Source: Adineta steineri
Lineage: Eukaryota > Rotifera > Eurotatoria > Adinetida > Adinetidae
Direction: 5' to 3'
DNA length: 64,000 nucleotides
Assembly: GCA_905250115.1 (NCBI GenBank)
Contig: CAJNOI010000028.1
Coordinates: 696,611 to 760,610 of the forward strand
Shown: positions 1 through 12,036 of the stretch, piece by piece
Position numbering within the stretch: the first letter of the stretch is position 1
How the letters are laid out: every line of letters begins with the position of its first letter
The notes under the pieces: generated by a model
Database searches by the model: none
The model's input: the letters and a program-made list of their open reading frames with translations, nothing else
What the model was told of the DNA's origin: nothing
Translations under genes and position numbers: made by a program

Positions 1-118
1 CCAACTCAGATGGTAGCCAAGTCAGTTGGTAGCCAAGTCAGTTGGTAACCAAGTCAGTTGGTAGCCAACTCAGATGGTAGCCAAGTCGGTTGGTAACCAT
101 CTGAGATGGCAACCAAAT
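1..118. repeat. 16-bp minisatellite
   Basis: About seven head-to-tail copies of a 16-bp unit close to CCAAGTCAGTTGGTAG, with variants CCAACTCAGATGGTAG and CCATCTGAGATGGCAA. Each unit is an imperfect palindrome with CCAA and TTGG ends. The array runs off the window start, so its full length is unknown. Confidence 0.85.
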
Positions 119-1665
119 GACACGGGAGACATCTGACTTGGAATGCGGCCCATTTGAAGATCACTTGATTTGGTATCATAGACTTATTATCTAATACACA
201 ATTGTTGCTTGTAAGATCAATTCGGTAAATTTCATTTTTCGGCGAACTTCCTTCGGAGAAAACTAGTTTTCGGCGAAATGCGCCTTCGGCGAAAAAATTT
301 TTCGGCGAAGGTGGACTAAATCATATTTGACTAGTCAGGATTGAAAATTCAATTCTGCCTCGTCAAAAATAACATTTCAATTTCGACTAGTCAAATTTGA
401 AATTTGACTGAATTTGAATTTTGACTACAACATAAATATAAACTAAATGACTTAATTGTAGTAAAAACATGGTTCGATAGTAGAAGAAATTGAAAAAGAA
501 TTGTTTATGTTCATGATAGATCTAATAAGTTCCAAATAAAATACATTCTAATTATTTTCTATATTAAAAGATGTTGTATTTAAATACTCCTTTTTTTATT
601 ACATCTTCTAACTCTAGTAGTTATTCAGAAAACTAATACTAATTGTTCTGATTTTTTTGACAATTATGATGAACTTTTATTCTAAAAACAGAGCATTTTT
701 GATCCATTAATATTCTTTCTATACATACTCTTCAATAAGTATCTTGTTAAAAAGTTTTCAGTGTTATTATGCATCGAAAGAGCAATAATATTGACGACAA
801 CATGTAACAAAAAAAAATATTATATTTATCTAATACAAACTTTGTATTACAAAGTGATATTAAAATCTTCAATTGACTGTCCAATAAGTTTTTAAAGTTC
901 ATTGAAAAAAATAAACTTGCTGAATATAAATGTGCTATTAGTTGACAACCATGGAATAAATCAAAATGAATAATAGAAAAAGTGATACAAGTGCATTAAT
1001 GTAGAGAAGAAATAAATACTCACAAGAATAATGAGTCAGCGTGCACAAAATACTAACATATAAAGTATGATTGCAAATCGTATTATACTTTTTCTTATGT
1101 GGAAAGAGAATAGACTTGAAAATACCTTACTCCTAACAATGAATGTTTGACGTCAGACACAGGTACGCCCTATCAAAGCAAATGAAAGGGACACCCAAAT
1201 ACTATATGTATAGAAAAAAAGACATTACAATAGAGTGTACCCAATATTACTTTTGTTTTATCATGTTTTTTTTCTTTTATGATCGATAACTCTACATATT
1301 CAGTATATGAAACGAATAATTCTTGTTGGAAGACTAACATATTATCAAATTCAAACTGAGGGTTTGTTATTAAATTTTCAAACTCGATAAATGTTATTGT
1401 ACAGATCATCTCAGATTAATAAACTTCGTAGAGTCAAATTTTTGATATGACATATATATTGAATGATTCTGGGTACTTTGAAAACGCCAATTTCGAAGAC
1501 TTTTTATTAAAAATTAGTATTAGCAATATGACATAAAAGAAACATTTATTTTCGCTTAACATAATTTATATTAAAGATCTTAAAATAAAATGGAATTCAA
1601 TACATAATATCACTTCTTTTATTTATATTAATTCTATATCATTTTCTTTTGCAGGACATTTTAAA
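119..1665. other. Intergenic, palindromic repeat clusters
   Basis: No supported gene. Positions about 233-305 hold four copies of TTCGGCGAA plus inverted partial copies. Positions about 325-425 hold repeated TTGACTAGTCAAA-like palindromes and AAATTTGAAATTTGACT-type words, which looks like decayed foldback repeats. The rest is AT-rich. A pyrimidine-rich TTTTCTTTTGCAG at about 1642-1654 is a good splice acceptor just before the UbiA start, so a 5' untranslated exon may lie in this stretch. Confidence 0.5.
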
Positions 1666-2577
1666 ATGTCGAATTTGCTTTCATTGTTAACCTTATATAT
1701 TCATCATACTATCTCGATTATTACTGATATATTAGCTTTCAGTCGAAGTAATACAATGCTTATTATTTGTCCGCCATGTGCTATTAAAGCTACTCAACTT
1801 CTTTCTGGTCCTATATCAATCTCTAATTTATTGTATTCTTGGCTCTTAAGTTTAATTTATATATATATTTTTTATGTACAATTTAATAATAGTAATGATA
1901 TCGCAGGTGTTGAAGGAGATCGTATTGATAAACCAGAGCGACCAATTCCATCGAATCGTGTTAGCATAAAACGAGCTTGGCATCTTTATTATATTACAGT
2001 TATGATTTATATTGTTTATTCTTATTCAATAGGTCATTTATTTCCATGTTTAATATGAGTTTTTATAACAATTATTCATAATTTCACTACTATTCAAAAT
2101 ACAAGTATTGGAAAAAATAGTATATTGCCTCCAGGTACATATGCTATGATTTGTGTTGTGTGGTGTTTAATGAATAATGTTTCTAATATATATGATCATC
2201 CAAAAATCCTATGGAATATGGTTTTTAATTCATGTATATATTCAGTTGTTGCACTTCAACAAGATATGCGAGATGTTGAAGGTGATCGTGTTCAAGGAAG
2301 ACGAACATTTTCTGTCACAATGGGTAATCGGAAAGCAGCACAATTAATTGCTAAAATTCCATTTTGTGCATTATTGTTTATTCTTATTGAAGCAAGTCTA
2401 GTTGAACAAGTGCATATAGTGAGCAGATCAACGTATATGCTAATCAATTGTCTTCCATTTGGAATACTGATTATACGAAATTTATTTTTATATGATGTGC
2501 GTAAAACATATGAATTCTATGTTCAATTGACTTTCTTTTTTTATATATTTGCGATGCCAATTATTAAAACTAATTGA
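1666..2577 (+). pseudogene. UbiA-family prenyltransferase, one in-frame TGA
   Basis: UbiA enzymes are intramembrane prenyltransferases that join an isoprenoid diphosphate to an aromatic or other acceptor using two Asp-rich, Mg-binding motifs. Both motifs are present. The first is NDIAGVEGDRIDKPERPIPS at about residues 79-98, and the second is DMRDVEGDRVQGRRTFSV in the downstream half. The rest is hydrophobic, as expected for several membrane helices. A single TGA at 2056-2058 splits the gene. The 66 bases after it stay open in the same frame up to the next Met at 2125, and the whole reads about 303 residues, the normal family length. A TGG to TGA change would explain the stop. No intron with convincing GT-AG ends removes it. 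It may be a fresh pseudogene, a sequencing or assembly error, or a read-through case. The sequence style recalls fungal UbiA proteins, and the neighbour at 2997-6289 is also fungal-like, so transfer is plausible but inferred. Confidence 0.75.
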
Positions 2578-2620
2578 CTTTTTCTTTTCTTTTTACTTAA
2601 AAAACTTTTTTTTAATATCA

Positions 2621-2693
2621 GAGGATGTGGGTGTTGGTAAACTGGAATATGGGTATCGTTGACTGCGTTTCCTTAATACACCCACACCCTCGC
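2621..2693. repeat. Telomere-like palindrome
   Basis: Left arm GAGGATGTGGGTGT and right arm ACACCCACACCCTC are inverted complements with one mismatch, separated by about 45 bases. It lies between the convergent UbiA and transporter genes and is one member of a dispersed family in this window. Confidence 0.75.
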
Positions 2694-2996
2694 GATAATG
2701 AAATAGTCACTAAGTGCATTTATTAGATTTTAACTGTCTATGACAATGAACATCTCGAAACAAATTTCCAAGACTTATCTATCTAGCTTTATTAATCAAC
2801 AGATGTTTCTTCAACTTGAAATGGAATTTCTTTAATCAAGTATTCAAGAGTTTTGTATAAAAATAAGATATAGCACAAAAACAAATCGAAACTTTTTCTT
2901 TTTCGATTATTTGACTTCTTTATTATGAATTCCGGTTATCAAAGTATTGATTAAATGATATATTTGTGTGACATACGTGGTTAATCAATATTATTC

Positions 2997-5900
2997 TCAT
3001 GTAGTGTACCGAAAATCAGGATGCTAAAAAAAAGTGAATCAATCAATGAAATGGTTAAGTCTTTTCGTGTGGCACATACCGAATCACTAGGTTCTGCTCC
3101 ACATTGTCGGACTTCCTGTTCATACTCTTCACGTGCCAAATTATCTCGTCGTCGATTTTCATTGGAGAGAAGTAATTTTAATATTAATGAAACCATCAAA
3201 ATGGAACACATAAAACCAAGACTTATCAAATGACCACGAATGAAGAATGGAGCTTCTTGTTTACGATAAATCTAAAATACAAATTTCTTCTGTAACATAT
3301 AGTTTTTGTCAATAAACAAGCAAGTAAAAAATGCTTTGATCTAGAATCAAACTGCATGATTCGATTAATTCTTACTGTCACTTTATAATCTTTTGAATTC
3401 GAACTGGAATTGATTTGCATCAATGTCTGATATTTCTTGTCTACATGACCAGAAATAGAATGAAAATTCAGTTATTTATCCGTCCATCTAAGAAGAAAGT
3501 GTGAATAGAGATCTTTCCTCGTCTTTTTTCATATGATTCTCAAGGTTTGAGAAACTTAATGCAAGCCGACTTTGAAGTTAAACTAAGTATCGATGCGCAG
3601 TTCTTCAATAGAATTCATCAATAAGGTTGATCTTACGTAGTAAAAATTTAGTACTCAAGTACACGACATTTTCAGCTGCTGTGTATTCAATGGTGAACAG
3701 ATGTTTTATTATTAACTAAAGATCTCTGATCAATTCGGTGATCAATTCGAATGTATATTGTTTCTCAAATATGCTTTTTCTTTTCCGATTTGAACGTGTT
3801 CTCTTTTTCAAAAACTAATTTGAGTGAGAAATCGATGATCATTATTGATCATCGACTACGGTTTTCTCGATTAATTCAATTTTGCAAACTTACATGGCCA
3901 ACGACAATTCCACTGATATTTCCAAAACCAATAATAAATGCGGTTGCTACCGCTCGTTTTGTATGTCCTCCGATATTGTTAGTAAACCATGACATGATCA
4001 ATGGAATTGGTGAATAGGTTCCGACGCAAGTAATACACGTGGCAATATACAATGCAGTCGAACCATATTTTGTTAAAGTAATTAATAATATATATCCAAT
4101 AATACCAATTAATAAAGTCAAAGACATATGCCATCCACGTTCATTGAAACGACCAGCAGAAAATGAGATAAGTAGTGTTGATACACATGAAATAACATGT
4201 GGAGGTGCAGACATCAGTTGAGCATTGGCATTAGAAAATTTCATTCCATTATTAATTAATGTTGGTAAATAAATAATCAGACAATGTGCTGCTATTGAGT
4301 TACCCACATACATAAACATATACAGATAGATTTTCCAATCAGTGAATACAAAACGAACTTGTTGCCAAGAAAAAATTGATTCGTAATTGAATGAAGAGCC
4401 TGGATCTTCACGAAGACGATTAGTTAATATCTCTTTTTCGGTATTTGTTAACCCTGAAGGAGACAATCATACATCTGAGCAAGCATGAATTCTAACTTAC
4501 ACTGGACAGTTTCGGGTAAATCTCCAAGGAAAAAATAGGTCACAATTCCTAACGGGATACTTGGTGCTCCCTCAACAATAAAAATCCATTGCCATCCTTG
4601 AAGTTTTGCTAAATGATCTAGTAGACTGATAGCATAAGCCTGAGAAAATAACCAATAAAATATTTCAACTGATTACAATATTGCAGCACTTACTAAGATA
4701 CCTCCAAAAGCACCGGATAGTAAAACTCCGCAGTAAAATATAGCCATACGAAATGAATGTTGCTTACGAATATACCATAATGAGAAGTAAAATATAATTC
4801 CTGGGAAAAAACCAGCCTGTGCTGCACCCTAAAAATAGAACAATTCGTCGTTATTGATGGAAGGTCATTGGTTTCTTCTTAGAATTGGCTTAGATTTACT
4901 GAGAAAACGCGATCAAAATTTAAACTCTGATTTGAGTAGATTCTCTATAGATAGTTCATCAATCTTCATTGATTATTAACCTCACGCAAGCGTTCAATAT
5001 ATTCATAGGATGATTCATACTATATCTTCAAAAAGATTTTCTTTGATAAATGACTCTATAAAAGCGTTGTTTCGTGAACTAATATCAATTCTAATTCTAT
5101 CAACTTTCATTTCTGCAGATATTATCATAAAACATCGTCGTGGCACTCGCAAGCGAAACACAAAATGCAGTTATTTTCAATGAGGACGATCGTTAAGAAT
5201 TTTATATCTGAATATTCTATCCAAGAATGTTTTCCACAAAAGTGGTCCAGATTGGGGAATAAGTATATTCTGACTACTGTCTGATGCGATACTTAGTTAC
5301 AGTAGAAAAAACATACCAAGAGAAACCGAGTAATTAGTAGACCAGTTGCATTATGAATAAATGCCATTGATATCATAATTATCCCCCATACGATCATAAT
5401 AATCGACAAAAATTTCGATGGGCCAATAATACGCATGAGAAAATTCGATGGAATTTCTAATACCATCTAATTACAGAGAAGAAAAAGGAAGAATTTTATT
5501 TTAATTCAGACGGTATTCATCAAATAAACTTACGAAACCAATGAAATAAATCGATACTGCCCAACTGGATTCCATTTGAGACAAATGTAGACTGTCTTCC
5601 ATACCCGCGAGTTTTGCATTTCCTGAAAAAATTTCATTCTTTGCTCTTATTTGACATTTTGACCGTCAGAAAATACTAATGAATACGTATTAAATCGCGC
5701 TCTGAAAGCTACAGTGTCTTCACAGATAAGAAAAAAGCAAAATATTGAGCGTTATTTTTGATGAGAATTGTTCATTATGGGATCTTTTATGGACGATTTC
5801 ATTTCGGACCAGAAACTGAAACGAAGCGAGAAATTGGGACAAACAATCAAGGTGTGAAGCACGTTCATCGGACCGAAACTCGGAGAGTGAAATAAAAAAA

Positions 5901-6289
5901 AGTAGGCAAAGTGAAGTTTAGTTATTTTCTCGAAATTTCTTTCTTGTGTATTCATCCATTATCTATACTCACATCCACACCACACTCTCAAGAATAAAAG
6001 CTCCAAAACTCGTTAACTGATGTCTGTTCCTTAGCTTTTTTCACCAGTGAAAAGTTCGTTCCTTGCTGGTAATTGAAAATGACTCACCGATATTGATTCG
6101 ATTTAAAAATGAAATCAACTCGAGCAAAGTTAACAACGGTATCAAACGTTGATCTAACTTTCTTACAAGTGCTCTTTTTGCTTTCTTATAAGTTTCATCT
6201 GGTATCCGTAGATCAGATTCAGATCTTGCTAAATGATCAAATGTTTGTTGATCACCCACAATTGGAGTTATCGAAATCAGGGTTACCAT
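2997..6289 (-). CDS. MFS transporter, anion:cation symporter type
   Basis: Predicted plasma-membrane transporter of the major facilitator superfamily, closest in style to fungal allantoate/nicotinate/vitamin permeases (ACS family, Dal5/Tna1-like). Eight exons join in frame: 6289-6088, 5622-5534, 5466-5317, 4828-4694, 4639-4501, 4453-3894, 3271-3080 and 3023-2997. Family hallmarks are the N-terminal LVRKLDQRLIPLLTLL, SFLNRINIGNAKLAGM completed across the first junction, FFPGIIFYFSLWYIRKQ, GWQWIFIVEG, and the C-terminal GHIYRKQEAPFFIRGH with a final HPDFRYTT. About 12 hydrophobic segments are expected and enough are visible. Every key junction restores the expected family sequence, so the gene looks intact. 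Introns 1 (465 bp) and 6 (622 bp) are unusually long for this genome. The start is the first Met after an upstream in-frame stop. The substrate cannot be told from sequence. Confidence 0.88.
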
Positions 6290-7297
6290 CTTTCATAACA
6301 GAATATCTTTGATGTGATTATACTCGATGGGAATTTGTCGTTACCACAGTTCTACCTAAAAAAAATCTCCTCCTTTATACTATTAAAACTAGACATTATC
6401 AACGCGATGAGAAAGAGCAAAAAAAGAAAAAAATATATGACACTTCCTTTCTTCTTACAAAAATGACGTACTTTATATGACTCATTATTAATCCTTTCGG
6501 GGCGGGTGGTGCGTCGTATATACCAGTCTTTTTCTATAAAAACATGTTATGTATCAACGATGAGCAATAACTGTGTATTCATTAGAATGTGCTTGTAGTA
6601 GTGACGTATATATAGTTTAGCTTACCCACACCCACTCACACCCTTTTTTCAAAAAGAAAATAACGCCGTCCTGAAAGGTTTAACAAGATGTCGAGAGAGG
6701 ATAGCATTGCACTTTATAGACATTGTGTAAGATGTATTTCTATCTAAAAAAAATTTTCAATTAAATTGGCATTTTTCTCCTCTGCTATTGATTTATCAAC
6801 GGCTTGATTCCGCCCTAACGATATCATATTATTTATGTGAAAATTGCCAGGAGGTCAGCTACATTTTATCGCGTAAAAACATGACATTTCTAATTTGGAT
6901 AAATGATTCATAACTCGTATAAAGTGTCGACGAAAAAAATAGTCTTGTTTACCCTCCGTTTTAGTGAGTCAATGTTAACACGTAATTTTTATTCCCAAGC
7001 GATAATGATAACAGAAAAAATGAAAACTAATCTTACTATAATATATTCTACACATTCTAGTATTTATATAAAAAAGTCGACTAGTGGTAGTTTAACACCG
7101 TGTTGGTTTTTTCAAAATTTCATTTACAAATAACTGTACTAATTCATCGTAAACTTCTTTCTGTGACTCTTCTGCATCGTTCTGAGTCATAAATGTTTTC
7201 AAAATGGATATGAATATCACACAATGCAGAACAACAGAAGGTTTCTTCCATTCTGTCTCTATCGCTTTTTATTCTCTTGCTTTGCTATTAAGAGCAG
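6290..7297. other. Intergenic with CA-rich telomere-like block
   Basis: No supported gene. At about 6624-6643 there is a CCCACACCCACTCACACCC tract, a single arm of the telomere-like type. A short open stretch at 7204-7308 lies in a different frame from the following gene and ends at TAA, so it is more likely leader or intron sequence than coding. Confidence 0.45.
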
Positions 7298-8533
7298 GTG
7301 TTTCTCTGTAAAAGTGAAACAATTAGAAATATAGATCCATTGAAGCGGGATTTGAAGCAGTTTATTACTCTTGCAGACAATTATAGAAGATCTTTGGAAC
7401 AGATCGATGCGTCTAAAGTAGAAGGAATAATTTTCTATAGCTCTTTAGATATGAATCAAGAAGAAAATAAAGTAGTATGGTCTTGGAAATCCAATAAAAA
7501 TCCTTGGTCGTTAAAACAAGCTGATGAATGGTGTGCATTTCCGTCTTTAATTAATAATCAAATTGAACAAGCTTATCTTGCTGATCAAGATCAGATCATT
7601 ATTGATGAAAATTATAAAATTAATTTTAAGCATTTCTTACAAGTGAACATACCTGATGCAAGCAAACAACGACCGATTCGTCGATGTTTAAACACTCATA
7701 TGATCTCGTATTATTGTCGTGAACGTTTTAATTTTGTTCAACCACTTCAACATTCGATTATGGATGATACTCCATACTATGGATCAGTCTTCATTACGGA
7801 TTGGTTAATTATGTTTACTGAAGGAACATTGAAAATTGAATTTTCACAATTAATTAATGAGCTTATTAGTGGAATTTCAACTGAAGGTGAAAATCTTGAT
7901 TTGATTCAAGAAGCTCAACATTTAAATGGAGAAATTCGAGCAATAAAAAAGAAAAATATGGAAAACTTACAGCAATGTTGTGCCCGTTTATACACCAAAC
8001 CATGTTTTCTATTTAAAATTGTTAATGAAACTTTACGTGATAATAATCGTAAGAAATTAAAAACTCTTGGCCCATTTTGTTATCTGCTCTATAACTATAT
8101 TGGCATTCGACATAATAAATATCTCTCCATACGACAACAAATCAAGCGATTGTTTAAACCTGCTGAAGAACAATTTTCATCGTTAACTGTCTATCGTGGT
8201 GAAGAATTATTATCGGAACAAATTGAAACTTATAAACAAGCTGTTGGAAAAGGTTTCTCTTATAAATGGTCATCATTTATTTCTACATCCAAATCACGTG
8301 AAGTTGCAGAAATGTATGGATCAAATGTTTTATATATTATACAAATTCCACGCATTTCATCAAATGATCAATATGTGGATTTATCATCGATAGCTTATAT
8401 AAAAGATGAACAAGAGATTCTCTTAAGACCTGGTGTTCGATTAAGAATTGATAAATATCATTTCCATTCGAGAACACAACGATATGTTTTCTATGTACAA
8501 ATTTTACCATCATTTATTTCAAATATAATGTAA
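7298..8533 (+). CDS. WWE-domain arginine ADP-ribosyltransferase
   Basis: Predicted mono-ADP-ribosyltransferase that moves ADP-ribose from NAD+ to arginine on target proteins. An N-terminal WWE domain (about residues 55-130; VVWSWKSNKNPWSLKQADEW, later KQRPIRR) normally binds ADP-ribose or helps in ubiquitin signalling. The C-terminal ART fold shows the full R-S-E triad: YRG near residue 300, STS near 330 and EQE at about 371-373. The ExE form is typical of arginine-specific enzymes. No signal peptide or membrane segment is visible, so a cytosolic or nuclear place is likely. The open frame begins at a GTG directly after TTAAGAGCAG, a splice acceptor, and the first in-frame ATG is about 50 codons in. 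An upstream coding exon or a trans-spliced leader is therefore probable and the true start is unresolved. The remaining frame is intact. Bdelloids are known to carry many ART genes. Confidence 0.85.
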   Translation: MFLCKSETIRNIDPLKRDLKQFITLADNYRRSLEQIDASKVEGIIFYSSLDMNQEENKVVWSWKSNKNPWSLKQADEWCAFPSLINNQIEQAYLADQDQIIIDENYKINFKHFLQVNIPDASKQRPIRRCLNTHMISYYCRERFNFVQPLQHSIMDDTPYYGSVFITDWLIMFTEGTLKIEFSQLINELISGISTEGENLDLIQEAQHLNGEIRAIKKKNMENLQQCCARLYTKPCFLFKIVNETLRDNNRKKLKTLGPFCYLLYNYIGIRHNKYLSIRQQIKRLFKPAEEQFSSLTVYRGEELLSEQIETYKQAVGKGFSYKWSSFISTSKSREVAEMYGSNVLYIIQIPRISSNDQYVDLSSIAYIKDEQEILLRPGVRLRIDKYHFHSRTQRYVFYVQILPSFISNIM

Positions 8534-9547
8534 ATTGAGACGAATAATAATCTTTCGAAGAATAAACAAAATCAAACCTCTTAGACACCGCAATATTTAG
8601 CAAATGCGAATATTAGTGGATGTCGATGGGAGTTGAAATTAAGGCCTTTTTACTAACTTCAGTGTAACTAGTGTTAATTGCTTGTAACAGGAGAAATAAA
8701 CAGTAATTGTCGGGGGAAACAGATGTGAATATATAGTTAGTAGATAAGCTATATAAAACTCTTAGCCTATTTTCAAATCAAAGAATTTCTTTTAATCTTT
8801 TCAGCCTAGCATTTTGTTTTCGTTCTGTACAAACATGAAGAAAAATTTCAAAGTGTTTCTGTTATTAGCAGTTAGGTGTATATCGATTCCAGTGTCCTTA
8901 CTGTTGGGTGTGGGCGAAGATAAAGAAGGAGTATCCGCACTCACATCCACAAGACGTTAAGTTTAGAAAATATGAAGTAATGAACTGCTACAAATATCCT
9001 TTATTCTTTAATTGAAACTTTGAAAGTATCAATAAAAAAGAAAATTGCGAACTTTCAAGTTTACTCATAGGTCATCTTCAGACAAAATATTCATTCGAGA
9101 TGAATATCTAATTTTCTTTCGCAATAGCAATAGGTACATATGCAAGTACGTTCACTGGTATTCTTTCTTATCACCATAATATCATCAAAAAAAAGAATCA
9201 CATCTTTAGCATATATTATTTGATAGATAATAAAATGTAAATTATTAATCAGAAGTATATGTTATGTTTCTTCGGACTCGTCTTCTACTGAGAAATATTT
9301 TATTATAAAATTAACAATTGAAGAAAAATCAAGATTTGTCGTTCTAATCAAGTGAAAAACACCTTTCATAACTATTACATGTCAAATATTTAGATATATT
9401 GATTTAATTGTAATAACTATTTTCAAGAAATTTTCTTAGAAAAAAAATGCGCTTCAGTATAATTCTCATTGCAATATATATATCATCTAATTTTCCTCAG
9501 TTTAAGATTTTAATTTTAACAAAAAAGAAAAATAATGAAAAAAAATT
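8534..9547. other. Intergenic with decayed telomere-like palindrome
   Basis: No gene seen. Positions 8903-8952 hold GTTGGGTGTGGGCG facing CCGCACTCACATCCAC, a diverged member of the telomere-like palindrome family. The 200 bases before the kinase start are very AT-rich. Confidence 0.5.
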
Positions 9548-10718
9548 ATGAATAATAATAATAATACTTTATTAATTGCTAATCAATGGCAATTAGAACG
9601 TCAATTAGGTTCAGGTTCATTTGGTGATGTTTATCGAGCATTAAATATCCAAACAGGAGAATATGTTGCTATTAAACTTGAAGCGAATAATTCTTATTCA
9701 CATCAACTAGCATTTGAAGCGAAATTATATAAATTAATGAAAGGTATACAAGGCATTCCAAAATTATTCTGGTGAGATTAATAGTAAATATACATATATA
9801 TATATTTGATATCTGCATTACAGGTTTGGTGAAGAAGGTGAATATAAATGTTTAGTTATTGAATTATTGGGCCCATCCATAGAAGATTTATTTAATTTAT
9901 GTCAACGACAATTTTCATTAAAAACTATTCTAATGTTAGTTGATCAAATGATCTTACGTATAGAATGTTTTCATAGAAAATTTTATCTTCATCGAGAGTG
10001 AGTCAAAAAAAACTGAATACATATTTATATTGAATTTTATATTAGTATTAAACCAGATAATTTTCTTGTTGGTATTAACAAGGATTCGACGAAGGTCAGT
10101 TCTAATATTCTTTATGAATATAATTTTATCTCGCTATTAGATATTTCTCATCGATTTTGGTCTAGCAAAAAAATTTTATGATCATCGTTTACACAAACAT
10201 ATTTCATATAAAGAAGGCAAAAGTTTAACAGGTACCCCACGATATGTTTCTGTATGTATTTATTTGAAAAATAAGAATTAAAATTCTTTTTCTTTTTTTT
10301 TCAAGATTTCAACTCATCTTGGTATTGAACAATCACGTCGTGATGATATGGAAGCACTTGCTTATGTTCTTATCTATTTTAATCGGTTTGCATATCTCTT
10401 CATTTTATTTTTCTGAAGCTCGATTTTATTAGAGGTACTCTACCATGGCAAGGTATAAAAGCAATAAATAAACGACAGAAATATGAAAAAATTTGTGAAT
10501 TAAAAATGTCTATTACAATAACTAATCTCTGTGCTGGTTTTTCACCTGAATTTGCAATGTATTTAAATTATTGTCGTCGATTATATTATACAGATGAGCC
10601 CGATTATTTTTATATACGACAAATTTTTCGTAATTTATCTTTTCGTCTCAATTATCAATATGATTCGATTTTCGATTGGATTCTATCGAAAAATTCAATA
10701 TCAACAAATTTATCATGA
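9548..10718 (+). CDS. Casein kinase 1 alpha-like Ser/Thr kinase
   Basis: Protein kinase of the CK1 family, closest in pattern to CK1 alpha. Six exons join in frame: 9548-9771, 9824-9997, 10046-10094, 10141-10251, 10306-10385 and 10433-10718. Visible elements in order are the glycine loop GSGSFGDVY, catalytic lysine in [28 protein letters not shown] formed across the exon 2/3 junction, [45 protein letters not shown] and a C-terminal FDWIL motif. Lysine, HRD and DFG residues are all present, so activity is expected. It is about 307 residues, essentially the kinase core with almost no tail, and many positions differ from the usual CK1 alpha sequence, which suggests a lineage-specific paralogue. 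An Asn-rich start (MNNNNN) precedes the core. Confidence 0.92.
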
Positions 10719-11790
10719 ATTCTTTACGTATAAAATTGATTCGTATAAGATGAGGTCATTACGTACACTTTTTCATATGATCGATACGCATGAATGCATA
10801 TGTAAAGGAGTCTCGATTTTATTCTTCTTTCTTATTTTCGATGCAGCCATCGACTAAATAAATGTACACAGACCAATTCATCAAAAGTATGTGTATTTTA
10901 TCTTTATTAATTTAAAATAAATTCATTGAAAAAACGTTTATATTATGTTAGTAGATCATTTTTTTCCTCCCACTATCAACGATAGTTTCAACTAAAACGT
11001 TACTAAACTACTGTTTATTTCAATGCAAGTATTACAATAATATAATACAATTTTGTAAAGTCGTTTTTTACTGGTAAAGTTAACAAATCTTAATCAATAT
11101 TTATTACTCGATTAAATTATTTATTAGATATGTAGTTTGATCTATTCAGCGGTATCCAATTCTCTACACGGATCGACCTTGCCAAATCATATTGTTTTAT
11201 TAAAATACAACATTCATTGACATTTATCTATGTAAGTCATTTTTGATATTTATTTTATTAATAATCTATTTCTATGATTTAAAAAGCGATTAACATATTC
11301 AAAAACTTGATATCATATCTTAGTAAGTACTTACTTTTGTAAAATAATTCATTTCTAGTTGCTATTTTTAGAGATATATCCGATAACTGATTTAAAGCAT
11401 GAATTGCAATAAATCACGCAAGCCATTCAGTTAAAACGTACGTCAAATCACAACACAAATATAGATGATTTTTGTTGACACAATCTCCAAAATGGATTCA
11501 TGGTTTGTTGCATCATTATTTTGAGTTTCTCATACCACCAGCGGTTTTATTTGTTAAAATTATATCTGTCATGTCTAAACTGTACTTCCCGCATACCAGA
11601 TCGGCAAAGGTAATTAAAAAATATATTATATACTATTGAAGTTAATCTGAACTTAAAAATAATTTTTTCCAGATAAAAAAATCTATAAGCTAAATCTAGT
11701 CTAGAGTTTTGAGTTCATCACCTCACTATTCAGATTATCAAAATGATGATCTGATAACGCTGGAATGTTGACAATAATGTAACAGATCTT
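10719..11790. other. AT-rich intergenic
   Basis: No gene, tRNA or clear repeat seen. Short open frames overlapping the kinase 3' end are shadows of it. Confidence 0.4.
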
Positions 11791-12036
11791 AATAAAATAA
11801 ACTAAAGCTTTCAGCACATCAAATGCCATCGTCAGTAGAATTCATGTTGATTAAACATAATACATTATTGTCATCATTTATAGTTATACAGACAAACATA
11901 CGTAGTGTTCTATTAATTGTGTATTTATTATTTGTAGTTTCAGTGATATACAATTGTAGTTCATTATTCTTGCATTACAGTATTTTTACGACTGACGATG
12001 GCATTTGTTGTGTTGAAAGCTTTGATTTATTTTATT
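11791..12036. repeat. 246-bp inverted-repeat (MITE-like) element
   Basis: Arms at 11791-11836 and 11991-12036 are inverted copies matching at 42 of 46 positions. The innermost 17 bases of each arm, CAAATGCCATCGTCAGT and ACTGACGATGGCATTTG, match perfectly. The 154-bp interior shows no coding signal. The structure suits a small non-autonomous DNA transposon or a long hairpin RNA. No clear target-site duplication was identified. Confidence 0.75.

Noticed and set aside
1..118. CRISPR-like array
   Set aside because: Units are directly adjacent 16-mers without spacers; this is a minisatellite in a eukaryotic genome.
2621..2693. A chromosome end or true telomere
   Set aside because: The telomere-like blocks are short, two-sided and surrounded by unique genes on both sides, so they are interstitial.
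5752..5955. Minus-strand open frame of 67 codons
   Set aside because: It lies within intron 1 of the transporter; the splice that skips it restores the family signature NRINIGNAKLAGM.
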